DNA from: Muribaculaceae bacterium
GTDB lineage: Bacteria > Bacteroidota > Bacteroidia > Bacteroidales > Muribaculaceae
Assembly: GCA_029061225.1 (NCBI GenBank)
Contig: JAIDSM010000141.1
Location: 1 to 64,000, forward strand
DNA: 64,000 nucleotides
Direction: 5' to 3'
Shown here: one piece after another, positions 1-8,716 of the stretch
Layout of the letters: each line of letters opens with the position of its first letter
Numbering within the stretch: the stretch's first letter is position 1
Translations under genes and position numbers: made by a program
Notes under the pieces: generated by a model
Database searches by the model: none
The model's input: only the letters and a program-made list of their open reading frames with translations
Told to the model about the DNA's origin: nothing

Positions 1-72
1 GAATTGGTAGACGCGCTACTTTGAGGGGGTAGTGAGCTTTCGCTCGTGTGAGTTCGAGTCTCATTTCGGACA
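1..72 (+). tRNA. tRNA-Leu(GAG), 5' end cut off
   Basis: Three-prime part of a leucine tRNA. The window opens in the D-loop (GAATTGGTAGAC). The anticodon stem CTACT/GGTAG encloses a loop with anticodon GAG, followed by a long variable arm (GAGC-TTTC-GCTC), a T-arm with TTCGAGT, and the 3' acceptor strand TTCGGAC plus discriminator A. About 12 bases of the 5' end lie outside the window. CCA is not encoded. The long variable arm makes this a class II tRNA and GAG decodes CUC/CUU leucine. Confidence 0.9.
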
Positions 73-74
73 CA

Positions 75-107
75 AAAAAGGTCGCAGATTTCATCTGCGA
101 CCTTTTT
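75..107 (+). terminator. Rho-independent terminator after tRNA-Leu
   Basis: A 10-bp perfect stem GGTCGCAGAT/ATCTGCGACC with a TTC loop, flanked by an A-run before and a T-run after. It directly follows the tRNA and ends its transcript. Confidence 0.9.
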
Positions 108-156
108 AAGTGATAAGCGCTGTGAGTCTGAGTGCTTCATACCTATATAATCAAAG

Positions 157-1728
157 TTATTTCTGTATTTCTTCGATCAGCGGCTCGTCGAGATGACGGG
201 TCTTGGAGGAGAAGTTCAGCCCGATGAGAAAGATGCGACGATGGTCCTTGGCGTATGAAAGAGCATACTGTTTCTCCTTGATCTGTGCCATCGCCTCCGC
301 AGCCGATCCGTCGAACTTCAGCTCTATTATGTAGATATAGCGCGATGTCTTCACCACTAAGTCTATGCGACCGTCAGACGTGCGAACCTCGGTCTCAGTC
401 TTCACTCCGATCAGTCTCAGAAGGATATAGATGGCGGTGTGGAGGTTGTTCTCGCTTTCCATCTTCATGTCATACGGAATACCCGCGAAGAAGATGTCAA
501 GATCCCTGACAAACCTTTCAGGCCGCCCGAGGAGAAGGCTGTTTACAATATTCCTTGCCACAGTCTCCGCATCGCCTCCTCTTTTCACCTTGACATAGTA
601 AGGCAGCAATTCCCTGTAGAGACTTTCGGCCACCTCCCTGTTCGGAACTCCCAAAGTATATAGCTCCGTCTCCCGGTCATAGTCCTTGATGGTAAGGTAG
701 CCCGTCTGGTACAGCATGGCAAGAGGAGAGGCGCTCTTGAGGTCGAAGCCCTGCAGAGTGGTCTCGTCGCACTGCGTGTTGAGGAGGCTCTCGATATCCT
801 CGTCAAATTGGTACATAGCCTCAGCTATCAGTGTCGGCTTACCGGTGCGCCCCCAATAATTGGATATTTCCCTTTTTGACAGACAGCTCAACACTGACCA
901 TGGGTTGTAGATGTCACTCCCCTTCTTTGCAAATCGGTAGCCGTCATAATTGCTCTTGAGTCTAAAACAGGCTTCATCGTATGTATAGCCATTCTCTTCA
1001 GCAAACATCTCTATACCCGGATTGAAGCTGTTACGCAGCTCCCGCTCTGTGATACCGCAGATGTCGGCGAACTCGGCCGAGAAGGTTATGTCCCGAAGGT
1101 TGTTCAGATCTGAGAATACGCTAAGCTTGCTGAAACGGCTCACTCCCGTCAGGAAGACAAGCTGGATATGCTCCGCCGAACTCTTGAAGTTGGAGTATAC
1201 GGAGGCAAGCTTCACTCGGTAATGCTCGAAGTTGTCGTCATCGTTGAGGTTACCCACAAGCGGCTTGTCGTATTCGTCCACAAGTATCACCACCTTGCGT
1301 CCTGTCTTCTCGTGGATGGTCTTGATGATGGTGCTGAATCTTTGGGAATGGTCGCGGTCCTTGACCTCTATATCATACTTTTCTTCCCAGTCCCTGAAGA
1401 TCCTGTCAAGCACGCCGTCAAGAAGTCCCGGTTCCTTGTATTTCTCTACGTTGAGGTCAAGTCGCAATACAGGATACGGCTGCCAGTCCCAATCAACCGT
1501 ATCAATATAGAGTCCTTTAAAAAGTTCACGCTCCCCTTTGTAGAAATACTCCAACGTCGACAGAAACAGGCTCTTCCCGAAACGACGCGGACGGGCCAAA
1601 AACCAGTACTGCGTCCCATTGTTTACTATTTTCTCCACAAAGCGGGTCTTGTCTACATACAGGCAATTATCCTCCCGGAGCACCCTGAAGTTCTGCTGGC
1701 CTATCGGATATCTGCGCGATTCATTCAT
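157..1728 (-). CDS. AAA-ATPase_like / PDDEXK_9 protein (stand-alone copy)
   Basis: A 523-residue protein of the multicopy Bacteroidota family that couples an N-terminal AAA-ATPase_like domain to a C-terminal PD-(D/E)XK nuclease-like domain. Near the N-terminus are the YPIG..F..L motif and YVDKT, then a modified P-loop ARPRRFGKS at about residue 45 and a Walker B-like VVILVDEYDKP at about 150. The C-terminus carries DGRIDLV followed by IIELKFD, a classic D...ExK nuclease signature. The start at 1728 is preferred over an in-frame ATG at 1776 because the promoter -7 box lies between them and a GAAGGAAATT ribosome-binding site sits just upstream. The biological role of the family is not established. 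A close paralogue starts at 13899, inside an operon. Confidence 0.88.
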   Translation of the reverse strand: MNESRRYPIGQQNFRVLREDNCLYVDKTRFVEKIVNNGTQYWFLARPRRFGKSLFLSTLEYFYKGERELFKGLYIDTVDWDWQPYPVLRLDLNVEKYKEPGLLDGVLDRIFRDWEEKYDIEVKDRDHSQRFSTIIKTIHEKTGRKVVILVDEYDKPLVGNLNDDDNFEHYRVKLASVYSNFKSSAEHIQLVFLTGVSRFSKLSVFSDLNNLRDITFSAEFADICGITERELRNSFNPGIEMFAEENGYTYDEACFRLKSNYDGYRFAKKGSDIYNPWSVLSCLSKREISNYWGRTGKPTLIAEAMYQFDEDIESLLNTQCDETTLQGFDLKSASPLAMLYQTGYLTIKDYDRETELYTLGVPNREVAESLYRELLPYYVKVKRGGDAETVARNIVNSLLLGRPERFVRDLDIFFAGIPYDMKMESENNLHTAIYILLRLIGVKTETEVRTSDGRIDLVVKTSRYIYIIELKFDGSAAEAMAQIKEKQYALSYAKDHRRIFLIGLNFSSKTRHLDEPLIEEIQK

Positions 1729-1745
1729 AATTTCCTTCTTTTCCG

Positions 1746-1777
1746 CAAATTTAACACAAATTTCCGACTCCTGCAAA
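1746..1777 (-). promoter_or_regulatory. Bacteroidota-type promoter for the 1728 gene
   Basis: On the minus strand, -33 TTTG (1777-1774) and -7 TAAATTTG (1753-1746) are separated by 20 bp, matching the TTTG/TAnnTTTG consensus. The predicted transcript starts about 10-15 bases before the ATG at 1728. Confidence 0.7.
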
Positions 1778-1869
1778 TTAATTACTTATATATACTAAAA
1801 TCCAAGCATTTATCGTTTATATATCACATATGCTTTTTAATCTCACACATTAAAAATTCATCAGTCGCC

Positions 1870-2532
1870 ATGAAAGTACTAAGAATTACTCTGATCTTAT
1901 TGGTAATCGTCTGCCAGCAGTTTGCCAGCAGTGAGGCCATAGCCTCTCAGTCCGAATCTCACCGGATACAGCACATCGAACGCTCTGACAATAATGACGG
2001 CCAGAAACCGGTTATAGATTCCATTTCAGAGTTGACATATCATATAGACGAGTATGTATTTACGCTCGAATTCAGGGTATATTTTCATGGAACTGACAGA
2101 ATACACGTTGAATTGGAAGAAGATAGCAGCACCTCACTCCGGGACTATAATTTTGAAGGGATTTCTTTTGATGACATATACATGGCTCATGTAAAAACAG
2201 GAAGAATGACAAGGTTAGGCTACTGCTGGGTGACGGTTGTGGCATCAAACAAATACGGAACCACCAAGCATACCATTGAGATTCCTCCCCATTTCACAGA
2301 AGATGCAGTTGAAGAGGTTGCGGAGCAGGATCTATCCATTGAAGTTAACGGATCTACCGTCCTTATAAAGTGCGGTTCAGAACTAAACGTCTCGGTTGCT
2401 TCCCTTGACGGAAAGATTATCTACAACGAAAAAATCACCAGAGATTCAGAAATTTCCTTGAAGCCGGGTATCTATATATTGAACTGCAACAGCCAAAACT
2501 CATCTTACACAAAGAAGATTTTGATACGATAA
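1870..2532 (+). CDS. Secreted protein with T9SS-like C-terminal sorting tail
   Basis: A 220-residue predicted secreted protein of unknown function. It has an N-terminal hydrophobic signal segment (MKVLRITLILLVIVCQQFASS) cut to an Ala/Ser-rich site, a beta-rich Ig/Fn3-like middle, and a C-terminal module of about 65 residues ending in the pattern GIYIL...KKILI, which resembles the type A sorting domain of the type IX secretion system. The frame is open well upstream, but the start at 1870 is the only one that gives a signal peptide. It shares a core motif (VVASNKYGTTKHTI here, VGAGNKYGFSHSEI there) with the next gene, so the two look like paralogues. Confidence 0.75.
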   Translation: MKVLRITLILLVIVCQQFASSEAIASQSESHRIQHIERSDNNDGQKPVIDSISELTYHIDEYVFTLEFRVYFHGTDRIHVELEEDSSTSLRDYNFEGISFDDIYMAHVKTGRMTRLGYCWVTVVASNKYGTTKHTIEIPPHFTEDAVEEVAEQDLSIEVNGSTVLIKCGSELNVSVASLDGKIIYNEKITRDSEISLKPGIYILNCNSQNSSYTKKILIR

Positions 2533-2712
2533 ATGTACACTAACCATACTTAAATTGTCGTTAGATAAATACCACATTCTTGCATAAATTAGTAAACTAT
2601 GTTTATTCAAATGTAAAATCTGTTACCGATTATTAATAGCTATGGGAATACGTTTTATGTTTCTTTTTAAGCATCTGGCATATCAGCTCGGAGAGCTGTA
2701 ATTGTGGAGAAA

Positions 2713-2756
2713 CCTCAGGCTTCAGCCTGAGGAAATCCGAAAAGGCTCAGTAGCCT
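2713..2756 (+). other. Two adjacent hairpins in a 341-bp intergenic region
   Basis: The gap between the two secreted-protein genes holds a perfect 8-bp hairpin (CCTCAGGC-TTCA-GCCTGAGG, 2713-2732) followed by AAGGCT-CAGT-AGCCTT (2742-2757). No T-run follows, so neither looks like an intrinsic terminator. They may be part of a repeat element or RNA leader. No gene is visible in 2533-2873. Confidence 0.45.
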
Positions 2757-2873
2757 TGGAGAGAAGCTTTATGATATAGTCATGATTTTTTGCATATAAA
2801 ACTGAACACCCTAATTATTAACAGACAGGCAAGGGAAAAAATGGAAAACTAAAGGACTTAATGCCATACCAAA

Positions 2874-3857
2874 ATGAATGCTAGATTTATAATTCTTTCG
2901 ATTATATTGGCTTGTTTCTCAATACAAGGCAAAGCGACGAATCTGATCTCAAGCAAGATTGAGCAGAGCGGAGTATGGAAAGACAACCTCAGTCCCATTT
3001 TAGGATATGATCCAATCAAAGTCGTTTTAAACGACCCAAAGATCAAAGGAGAATGGGACCTTGAAATGCTTGATAAATGGGATCACTACAAGAATATTCC
3101 GGGTGTACAGACGTTTGACGGTTACTGTCTCATTACTCCTGAGATTCTAAAGAACTGCTGGTGGCAAGATATTGCAATGGAGTATGACGAGTGTCTTAAC
3201 AGGGATTTATTCATTCTCAGGCTATCCTTTACCGATGAAGCCGGAAATACAGAATCCATTATACTCAAATGGGGACTCATCCCAACACGTCCGATAGTCA
3301 GTGATGTGAAATTCACATATAAATATAACTGGGAATGGGATGATATATGGCCTAACGGACATTTCATCTTTAAAGTTGAATCGCAAGATGCAGAGAGATT
3401 GGAGTACAATGTGACAAATAGCTTCCAATTCGGTCCTCCATTCTTTTTTGCATATTATTATGAAATAGAATCCCAATCTCCAGCAATTGTGGATTATGAT
3501 GCGGACTGGGGTGAATTCATACAGGTCGGAGCAGGCAATAAATATGGCTTTTCCCATAGTGAAATAATATGTACTACCGATTACATCACCGATCCTGAGA
3601 TTTTAAACAGAATTCAGGAAATTGCAGCCGTAGAGAATCTGGAAGGGGACACTGAAGACCCCATACTCAATATTAACAACGAAACAATAACATTTAGTAT
3701 TCCGATTAACATAACGATATATGACATTTCGGGCAAGCAAATCTTTTTCGAAAAAAGCACGAAAGAAGTTTCGACAAGCTCTTTTTCATCCGGAATATAT
3801 TTGGTTTCTTATAGAAATGCAGAAACAACCTTCACTCTCAAATATCTAAAAAAATGA
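2874..3857 (+). CDS. Secreted protein with T9SS-like C-terminal sorting tail
   Basis: A 327-residue protein of unknown function. It has an N-terminal signal segment (MNARFIILSIILACFSIQGKA), a beta-rich body, and a C-terminal tail with ISIPINITIYDISGKQIF-like and GIYLVSYRNAETTF-like strands, typical of T9SS type A sorting modules. The region around residues 225-240 (VGAGNKYGFSHSE) matches the equivalent region of the preceding protein, supporting shared ancestry. It is probably secreted or surface-anchored. No catalytic motif is recognised. Confidence 0.75.
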   Translation: MNARFIILSIILACFSIQGKATNLISSKIEQSGVWKDNLSPILGYDPIKVVLNDPKIKGEWDLEMLDKWDHYKNIPGVQTFDGYCLITPEILKNCWWQDIAMEYDECLNRDLFILRLSFTDEAGNTESIILKWGLIPTRPIVSDVKFTYKYNWEWDDIWPNGHFIFKVESQDAERLEYNVTNSFQFGPPFFFAYYYEIESQSPAIVDYDADWGEFIQVGAGNKYGFSHSEIICTTDYITDPEILNRIQEIAAVENLEGDTEDPILNINNETITFSIPINITIYDISGKQIFFEKSTKEVSTSSFSSGIYLVSYRNAETTFTLKYLKK

Positions 3858-3889
3858 TCAGCCTCTGCCACTTGACTTCCAACTCACGC

Positions 3890-3934
3890 AGTCTTAAGTC
3901 TTAAGACTCAACACAAACCTTAAGACTTAAGACT
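3890..3934. repeat. Inverted repeat built from a 7-bp TTAAGAC unit
   Basis: AGTCTTAAGTCTTAAG (3890-3905) and CTTAAGACTTAAGACT (3919-3934) form a perfect 16-bp stem with a 13-nt loop. It lies between convergent genes and could fold from either strand. Each arm is two copies of a 7-bp unit. There is no clear T-run. Confidence 0.6.
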
Positions 3935-3958
3935 CAGGACTTTAGACTTAATGACGTG

Positions 3959-4219
3959 TTACTGATACTGATAAGTAGCGGCCAATTCGTCGAGAGACTC
4001 CGGATCGATCTCCCACTTGCCGGGATCATCTACCGACATTGAAAGGAGGTCCATTACTTCCCAGTAGTCCTTTTCTGATTGCTCCACATCCGCGTCATCC
4101 TCGTCATAGAGACGGCAGTCAAGCGTCTTAGGATCTACTTCTATCATCACATGGTCGCTCCAGGCTTCAGGAGCGTCAAGGTACTCTTCAAGGAGAGCCT
4201 TTACTTCTTCTTTTATCAT
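3959..4219 (-). CDS. Small acidic hypothetical protein
   Basis: An 86-residue, strongly acidic protein (many Asp/Glu) without signal peptide, membrane segment or recognisable catalytic motif. It reads as a compact helical protein that starts MIKEEVKALLEEYL. It stands alone between the secreted-protein gene (convergent) and the thrS operon (divergent). Codon use and absence of a competing frame support it being real. The function is unknown. Confidence 0.65.
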   Translation of the reverse strand: MIKEEVKALLEEYLDAPEAWSDHVMIEVDPKTLDCRLYDEDDADVEQSEKDYWEVMDLLSMSVDDPGKWEIDPESLDELAATYQYQ

Positions 4220-4332
4220 TTGGTATAATTGTTTAACTGTTCAATGTTTTCTACGCACCTTACCCCTTTGCGGTCGCAGCGGGAGAATAGTTACTGCAAA
4301 ATTAATAAATTACTCTTAAAAAACAAATAGCC

Positions 4333-4373
4333 GGACAAATATTTGTCCATATGCGATTTTTTTTGTATCTTTG
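4333..4373 (+). promoter_or_regulatory. thrS operon promoter with overlapping palindrome
   Basis: -33 TTTG (4342-4345) and -7 TATCTTTG (4366-4373) are 20 bp apart, a textbook Bacteroidota promoter. A perfect 16-bp palindrome, GGACAAATATTTGTCC (4333-4348), covers the -33 element and is a candidate operator for a dimeric repressor. Confidence 0.7.
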
Positions 4374-4380
4374 CGCGTTA

Positions 4381-4434
4381 AATCATGCCCGAATGTGGAC
4401 CATTGCCGCTTTTGGACCTCATAAGCACATGATT
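4381..4434 (+). promoter_or_regulatory. Possible structured leader of thrS
   Basis: Starting almost exactly at the predicted transcription start, AATCATG (4381-4387) can pair with CATGATT (4428-4434) to close a stem-loop 37 nt before the thrS start. E. coli thrS is autoregulated through a leader fold that mimics tRNA. Whether that holds here is not visible from sequence alone. Confidence 0.4.
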
Positions 4435-4471
4435 GACAAAACATTAAATCAACAAACAGGACTATATCAAT

Positions 4472-6415
4472 ATGATCAACATAACCTTTCCCGACGGATC
4501 AAAAAGGGAGTTTGAAGCAGGCGTGACGCCGTTTCAGATAGCCGAGAGCATCAGTCCCCGCTTCGCAGCAGACGTGCTCGCAGCAAAAGTCAACGGTCAG
4601 GATTGGGACATCTCCCGTCCCGTAAATGAAGACGCATCTATAGAGCTCTTCAAATGGGATGACGCCGAGGGCAAACACGCTTTCTGGCACTCTTCAGCCC
4701 ACCTCCTCGCTGAAGCACTTCAGGAACTGTATCCCGGTGTGAAGTTCGGTATTGGACCGGCTATCGAAAACGGTTTCTACTATGATATCGACCCGGGAGA
4801 GCACAAGATCACTTCCGAGGATTTCCCGAAGATCGAGAAGAAGATGCAGGAGCTCGTGGCTCGCAAGGAAGCGATCGTACGCAAGGACATCTCTAAGGCT
4901 GACGCGCTGAAGATGTTTGGCGACAGAAATGAGACCTACAAGTGCGAGCTCATCAGCGAACTCGAGGACGGCCATATCACCACTTACACACAGGGTGACT
5001 TCACCGACCTCTGCCGTGGTCCGCATATCCCCACCACTGCACCCATCAAGGCCGTGAAGATACTTTCACTCGCCGGAGCATACTGGAGAGGCGACGAGAA
5101 GCGCCAGCAGCTCGTGCGCGTCTACGGCATCTCCTTCCCGAAGAAGAAGATGCTCGATGAGTATCTGACCCTGCTTGAGGAGGCCAAGAAACGCGACCAC
5201 CGCAAGCTCGGCAAGGAAATGGAACTATTCGCCTTCTCTCCGCGTGTAGGCCAGGGTCTCCCTCTCTGGCTCCCGAAAGGAGCCGCACTGCGCGACCGCC
5301 TCGAGCAGTTCCTCCGCAAGATTCAGAAGGAATACGGTTATCTGCAGGTGATCACCCCGCATATCGGCAACAAGGCCCTATACGTGACCTCCGGCCACTG
5401 GGCTAAATACGGTAAGGATTCCTTCCAGCCTATCCACACTCCTGAAGAGGGCGAGGAATATATGCTCAAGCCTATGAACTGCCCTCACCACTGCGAGATA
5501 TATCAGGCAGCTCCCCGCAGCTACCGCGACCTTCCGATGCGCCTGGCTGAGTTCGGTACCGTTTACCGCTACGAACAGAGCGGCGAGCTTCACGGTCTGA
5601 CCCGTGTGCGCGGTTTTACGCAGGATGACGCCCACATCTTCTGCGCTCCCGAGCAGATCAAGGGCGAGTTCCTAAAGGTGATGGACATCATCCTCTATAT
5701 CTTCAAGGCTCTTGATTTCCAGAACTTCGAGGCTCAGATTTCACTCCGCGACCCTAACAACAAGGAGAAATATATAGGGTCTGACGAGAACTGGCATCTT
5801 GCCGAGAACGCCATCATCGAGGCTTGCGCCGAGAAGGGACTGAAGGCCAAGCAGGTGGAAGGAGAGGCCGCTTTCTACGGCCCGAAACTTGACTTCATGG
5901 TGAAGGACGCTATCGGTCGCCGCTGGCAGCTCGGTACTATCCAGGTCGACTACAACCTGCCCGAACGTTTCGGCCTTGAATATACAGGAGCTGACAACCA
6001 AAAGCACCGTCCCGTGATGATCCACCGTGCTCCATTCGGCTCTATGGAACGCTTCGTGGCTGTGCTTCTCGAGCACACCGCAGGCAAGCTTCCCATCTGG
6101 CTCATTCCCGATCAGTGTGTAGTGCTCCCGATCTCCGAGAAGTTTAACGACTACGCACGCAAGGTTGTCAAGCAACTCGATAAGGAAGGCGTACGCGCCA
6201 TTATCGACGACCGTAACGAGAAGATCGGTAAGAAGATCCGCGACAACGAGCTTAAGAAGATACCTTACCTCCTCATCGTGGGCGAGAAAGAAGCGGCTGA
6301 TGATGCCGTGGCCGTGCGCAAGCAGGGAGAAGGCGACAAGGGCGTGATGGGGATCGCGGAATTCGCTGCCCTGATCAATAAAGAAGTAGCAGACGCCACT
6401 CACAGGGATGAGTGA
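4472..6415 (+). CDS. thrS: Threonine--tRNA ligase
   Basis: Charges tRNA-Thr with threonine in the cytoplasm. The 647 residues show the full architecture: TGS domain (about 1-62), an editing domain with HSSAH and CRGPH motifs that hydrolyses Ser-tRNA-Thr, the class II catalytic core, and the C-terminal anticodon-binding domain. Zinc ligands are visible as the Cys of [10 protein letters not shown] (about residue 338), the His of DDAHIF (about 388) and the His of MIHRAPFGS (about 516). It is the first gene of thrS-infC-rpmI-rplT, a conserved translation operon. The ATG at 4472 follows an A-rich stretch without a clear Shine-Dalgarno, as usual for the phylum. Confidence 0.97.
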   Translation: MINITFPDGSKREFEAGVTPFQIAESISPRFAADVLAAKVNGQDWDISRPVNEDASIELFKWDDAEGKHAFWHSSAHLLAEALQELYPGVKFGIGPAIENGFYYDIDPGEHKITSEDFPKIEKKMQELVARKEAIVRKDISKADALKMFGDRNETYKCELISELEDGHITTYTQGDFTDLCRGPHIPTTAPIKAVKILSLAGAYWRGDEKRQQLVRVYGISFPKKKMLDEYLTLLEEAKKRDHRKLGKEMELFAFSPRVGQGLPLWLPKGAALRDRLEQFLRKIQKEYGYLQVITPHIGNKALYVTSGHWAKYGKDSFQPIHTPEEGEEYMLKPMNCPHHCEIYQAAPRSYRDLPMRLAEFGTVYRYEQSGELHGLTRVRGFTQDDAHIFCAPEQIKGEFLKVMDIILYIFKALDFQNFEAQISLRDPNNKEKYIGSDENWHLAENAIIEACAEKGLKAKQVEGEAAFYGPKLDFMVKDAIGRRWQLGTIQVDYNLPERFGLEYTGADNQKHRPVMIHRAPFGSMERFVAVLLEHTAGKLPIWLIPDQCVVLPISEKFNDYARKVVKQLDKEGVRAIIDDRNEKIGKKIRDNELKKIPYLLIVGEKEAADDAVAVRKQGEGDKGVMGIAEFAALINKEVADATHRDE

Positions 6416-6463
6416 GGGTCTTAATGAATAAAAAATAAGTTAAACCAACACCAACACCACACT

Positions 6464-7171
6464 TTGGAGAAAAAACCCCAATTCAGCGGACCACGCCCCC
6501 CTATGGGAGCCAATCGTCCGAGACCGGGACAGCGACCCGCACCCGGCGACAGAAACAGCAACGGCAAGGACCAGCACGTGATCAATGAAAGGATCCGCGC
6601 ACGCGAGGTGCGTCTGGTCGGAGACAATGTCGAGCCCGGCATCTATCCTATCGAGAAAGCGCGCCGTATTGCCGAGGAACTGGAGCTCGACCTCGTCGAG
6701 ATTACAGCTCAGGCTGATCCTCCGGTATGCCGAATCATCGACTACCAGAAATTCCTCTATCAGCAGAAGAAGCGTCAGAAGGAGCAGAAGCAGAAGGCTG
6801 CGAAAGTAGTGGTGAAGGAAATTCGTTTCGGACCCCAGACCGACGACCATGACTACAACTTCAAGCTCAAGCACGCGATCGGTTTCCTCAAGGAAGGCTC
6901 AAAGGTGAAGGCCTATGTCTTCTTCCGCGGTCGTTCGATCCTCTTCAAGGAGCAGGGAGAAGTGCTTCTCCTCCGTTTCGCCAACGACCTCGAGGAGTAT
7001 GGACGTCTGGAGTCGATGCCGGTGCTCGAAGGAAAGCGCATGACAATAATGATGGCGCCCCTGAAGGCCGGCGCGAAAAAAGCAGCTCCCAAGCAGGAGG
7101 CTCCAAAGAGCATGGCTCCCAAACCGGAACCAAAGGATGAAGAGACTGCCAAAACAGACTCTGAAGACTGA
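6464..7171 (+). CDS. infC: Translation initiation factor IF-3
   Basis: Binds the 30S subunit, prevents premature 50S joining and checks the start codon. The N-domain ([20 protein letters not shown] onwards), a basic helical linker ([15 protein letters not shown]) and the C-domain ([19 protein letters not shown], then [10 protein letters not shown]) are intact. A 45-residue Ala/Lys/Pro/Glu-rich tail follows. The only conventional start in this frame after the upstream stop at 6425 is TTG at 6464; the leader before it is CA-rich with no Shine-Dalgarno. In other bacteria infC uses a rare start that IF-3 itself discriminates against, so the TTG may be regulatory. Confidence 0.95.
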   Translation: MEKKPQFSGPRPPMGANRPRPGQRPAPGDRNSNGKDQHVINERIRAREVRLVGDNVEPGIYPIEKARRIAEELELDLVEITAQADPPVCRIIDYQKFLYQQKKRQKEQKQKAAKVVVKEIRFGPQTDDHDYNFKLKHAIGFLKEGSKVKAYVFFRGRSILFKEQGEVLLLRFANDLEEYGRLESMPVLEGKRMTIMMAPLKAGAKKAAPKQEAPKSMAPKPEPKDEETAKTDSED

Positions 7172-7218
7172 AGACTGAAACAATGTTCGGAAGAACCATT
7201 TAATAATTAGAGACCGTA

Positions 7219-7254
7219 GGCACACTACTATCCCGTATGGGATGGAGTGCTGCC
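7219..7254 (+). promoter_or_regulatory. Hairpin in the rpmI leader, candidate ribosomal-protein autoregulatory site
   Basis: GGCA-CACT-(ACT)-ATCCC / GGGAT-(GG)-AGTG-(C)-TGCC forms a 13-bp hairpin with one internal loop and one bulge, 36 nt before the L35 start. L20 represses rpmI-rplT through RNA structures in other bacteria. This hairpin is in the right place but I cannot match it to a named leader family. Confidence 0.5.
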
Positions 7255-7289
7255 GAGGTAAAAACAAACAACTAAAAATTTTAAACAAA

Positions 7290-7487
7290 ATGCCAAAGGT
7301 AAAGACCAACTGCGCGGCGAAGAAGCGTTTCGCGCTCACCGGCACAGGAAAGATCAAAAGAAAACACGCTTACCACAGCCACATTCTGACTAAGAAGAGC
7401 ACTAAGCGTAAGAGAAACCTCGACCACACCGCACTCGTTGACAGCGCCAACATGCGTCAGGTGAAGTCTCTTCTCAATCTCCGCTAA
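7290..7487 (+). CDS. rpmI: 50S ribosomal protein L35
   Basis: A 65-residue basic protein beginning [20 protein letters not shown], the typical L35 start, with [20 protein letters not shown]. It is a structural component of the large ribosomal subunit. The frame is open from an ATG at 7242, but that codon lies inside the leader hairpin, so 7290 is the true start. It is followed by rplT after 126 bp. Confidence 0.97.
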   Translation: MPKVKTNCAAKKRFALTGTGKIKRKHAYHSHILTKKSTKRKRNLDHTALVDSANMRQVKSLLNLR

Positions 7488-7613
7488 TCCTGACTATCGG
7501 ATAAGAGGAGATAAGTCTTTCCCAAACCGGGAGAACAACAAACATTTTTTACAAACCGAATGCACAGCTTCAAAGAGCAAACGAGCCGCTGACATTCAAA
7601 AAACAACAAAAAA

Positions 7614-7958
7614 ATGCCAAGATCAGTAAATCACGTTGCCTCAAGAGCAAAACGCAAGAAAATCCTTAAACTCACCCGTGGCTACTACGGCAGCCGCCGT
7701 AATGTGTGGACCGTAGCTAAGAACACATGGGAGAAGGGTCTCACCTACGCCTACCGCGACCGCAAGCAGAAAAAGCGCGATTTCCGTGCCCTCTGGATCC
7801 AGCGTATCAACGCTGCAGCACGTCTCGAGGGTCTGTCTTACAGCCAGCTGATGGGCCTTATCCACAAGGCTGGTGTGGAAATCAACCGCAAGGTTCTCGC
7901 TGACCTCGCCATGAACAATCCCGTAGCGTTCAAGGCTATCTGCGAAAAGGTTCGTTAA
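7614..7958 (+). CDS. rplT: 50S ribosomal protein L20
   Basis: 114 residues, full length, starting [20 protein letters not shown] and with the family signature [15 protein letters not shown]. It is an early assembly protein of the 50S subunit that binds 23S rRNA and, in studied bacteria, represses its own operon. It is the last gene of the thrS operon; a terminator follows at 8007. Confidence 0.97.
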   Translation: MPRSVNHVASRAKRKKILKLTRGYYGSRRNVWTVAKNTWEKGLTYAYRDRKQKKRDFRALWIQRINAAARLEGLSYSQLMGLIHKAGVEINRKVLADLAMNNPVAFKAICEKVR

Positions 7959-8006
7959 TATCCACTGCGAATCTTACTGCCGCTTGCACAGCGGCATCTC
8001 CGAACT

Positions 8007-8045
8007 AAAGAGACCGTTCGCCTTCCGGCGTCGGTCTCTTTCTTT
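8007..8045 (+). terminator. Terminator of the thrS-rplT operon
   Basis: AAAGAGACCG, an inner GCC/GGC stem, then CGGTCTCTTT followed by CTTT: a strong GC stem ending in a T-rich tract. A second small hairpin (TGCCGCT-TGCAC-AGCGGCA, 7978-7996) precedes it. Confidence 0.85.
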
Positions 8046-8069
8046 AAACATATACAAAACCACAATCGT

Positions 8070-8711
8070 ATGAAGGAAATAATACCCCTGGAAAGCTTTC
8101 ATAGAAAAGAGAGCGTCAAGTTCTTTAAGGATTTCGTTAATCCAAACGTCAGCGTGACGTGCATGGTAGATGCATCCGAATGTTATCGGCATGCTAAAGC
8201 GTCTGGAGAGAAATTCTTCTACAATTATCTTTATGCGATTCTCAGAGCCGTAAATGAAATCAAGGAACTGCACTACCGTTTCACGTCTGTAGGCGACATC
8301 GCATACTATGCCAGGATCGATGTATTGTCACCAATCAGACTTACCGGTCATGACTCATTCACGACCCTACGGTTTCCCTATACATCCGATAGAAAGGAAT
8401 TCATAGAATCCGTAGGAAGAATTATAGAGAATGCAGGCAACCTGTCCAGTTTCGGTGAAGAAGAAGGTCTTGAGGAATACGATGTAGTATTGGTCAGCGC
8501 TATACCAGACCTTCCTTTCACATCGATTTCATACACCCAGAAGCACCGGCATGGCAATGACTTCCCACTGATAAACGTAGGCAAGATGGAAGCCGACGGT
8601 AAAATGCCCATAGCCATCTGCGTCAACCACGCATTCGTCGACGGCCAACACCTCTCCCACTTCTACAATCTCCTCCAGAAATACCTAAATACATATGATC
8701 TCCGAATATAA
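8070..8711 (+). CDS. Chloramphenicol acetyltransferase-like protein
   Basis: 213 residues, the usual length of class A chloramphenicol acetyltransferases, with the catalytic histidine motif in the form NHAFVDGQHLSHF near residue 193 and the preceding FTSISYTQKHRHG...GKM region. It should transfer an acetyl or other acyl group from CoA to a small hydroxylated substrate as a trimer. The family includes true resistance enzymes and many housekeeping relatives; the substrate cannot be told from sequence. It lies alone behind the rplT terminator and converges with the HEPN gene, 5 bp away. Confidence 0.8.
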   Translation: MKEIIPLESFHRKESVKFFKDFVNPNVSVTCMVDASECYRHAKASGEKFFYNYLYAILRAVNEIKELHYRFTSVGDIAYYARIDVLSPIRLTGHDSFTTLRFPYTSDRKEFIESVGRIIENAGNLSSFGEEEGLEEYDVVLVSAIPDLPFTSISYTQKHRHGNDFPLINVGKMEADGKMPIAICVNHAFVDGQHLSHFYNLLQKYLNTYDLRI

Positions 8712-8716
8712 TACAA

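Noticed and set aside
1168-1869. Long N-terminal extension of the secreted protein at 1870
   Set aside because: The extension is antisense to the ATPase gene and removes the signal peptide; the ATG at 1870 is the sensible start.
5741-6403. 220-codon frame antisense to thrS
   Set aside because: A shadow of the high-GC coding strand; thrS is full length and certain.
7242-7289. Upstream ATG extension of L35
   Set aside because: The ATG lies in the right arm of the leader hairpin; L35 proteins begin at the MPKVKTN position (7290).
8070-8711. Chloramphenicol resistance determinant
   Set aside because: The fold and catalytic histidine fit, but many chromosomal relatives act on other substrates and there is no mobile element or resistance context here.
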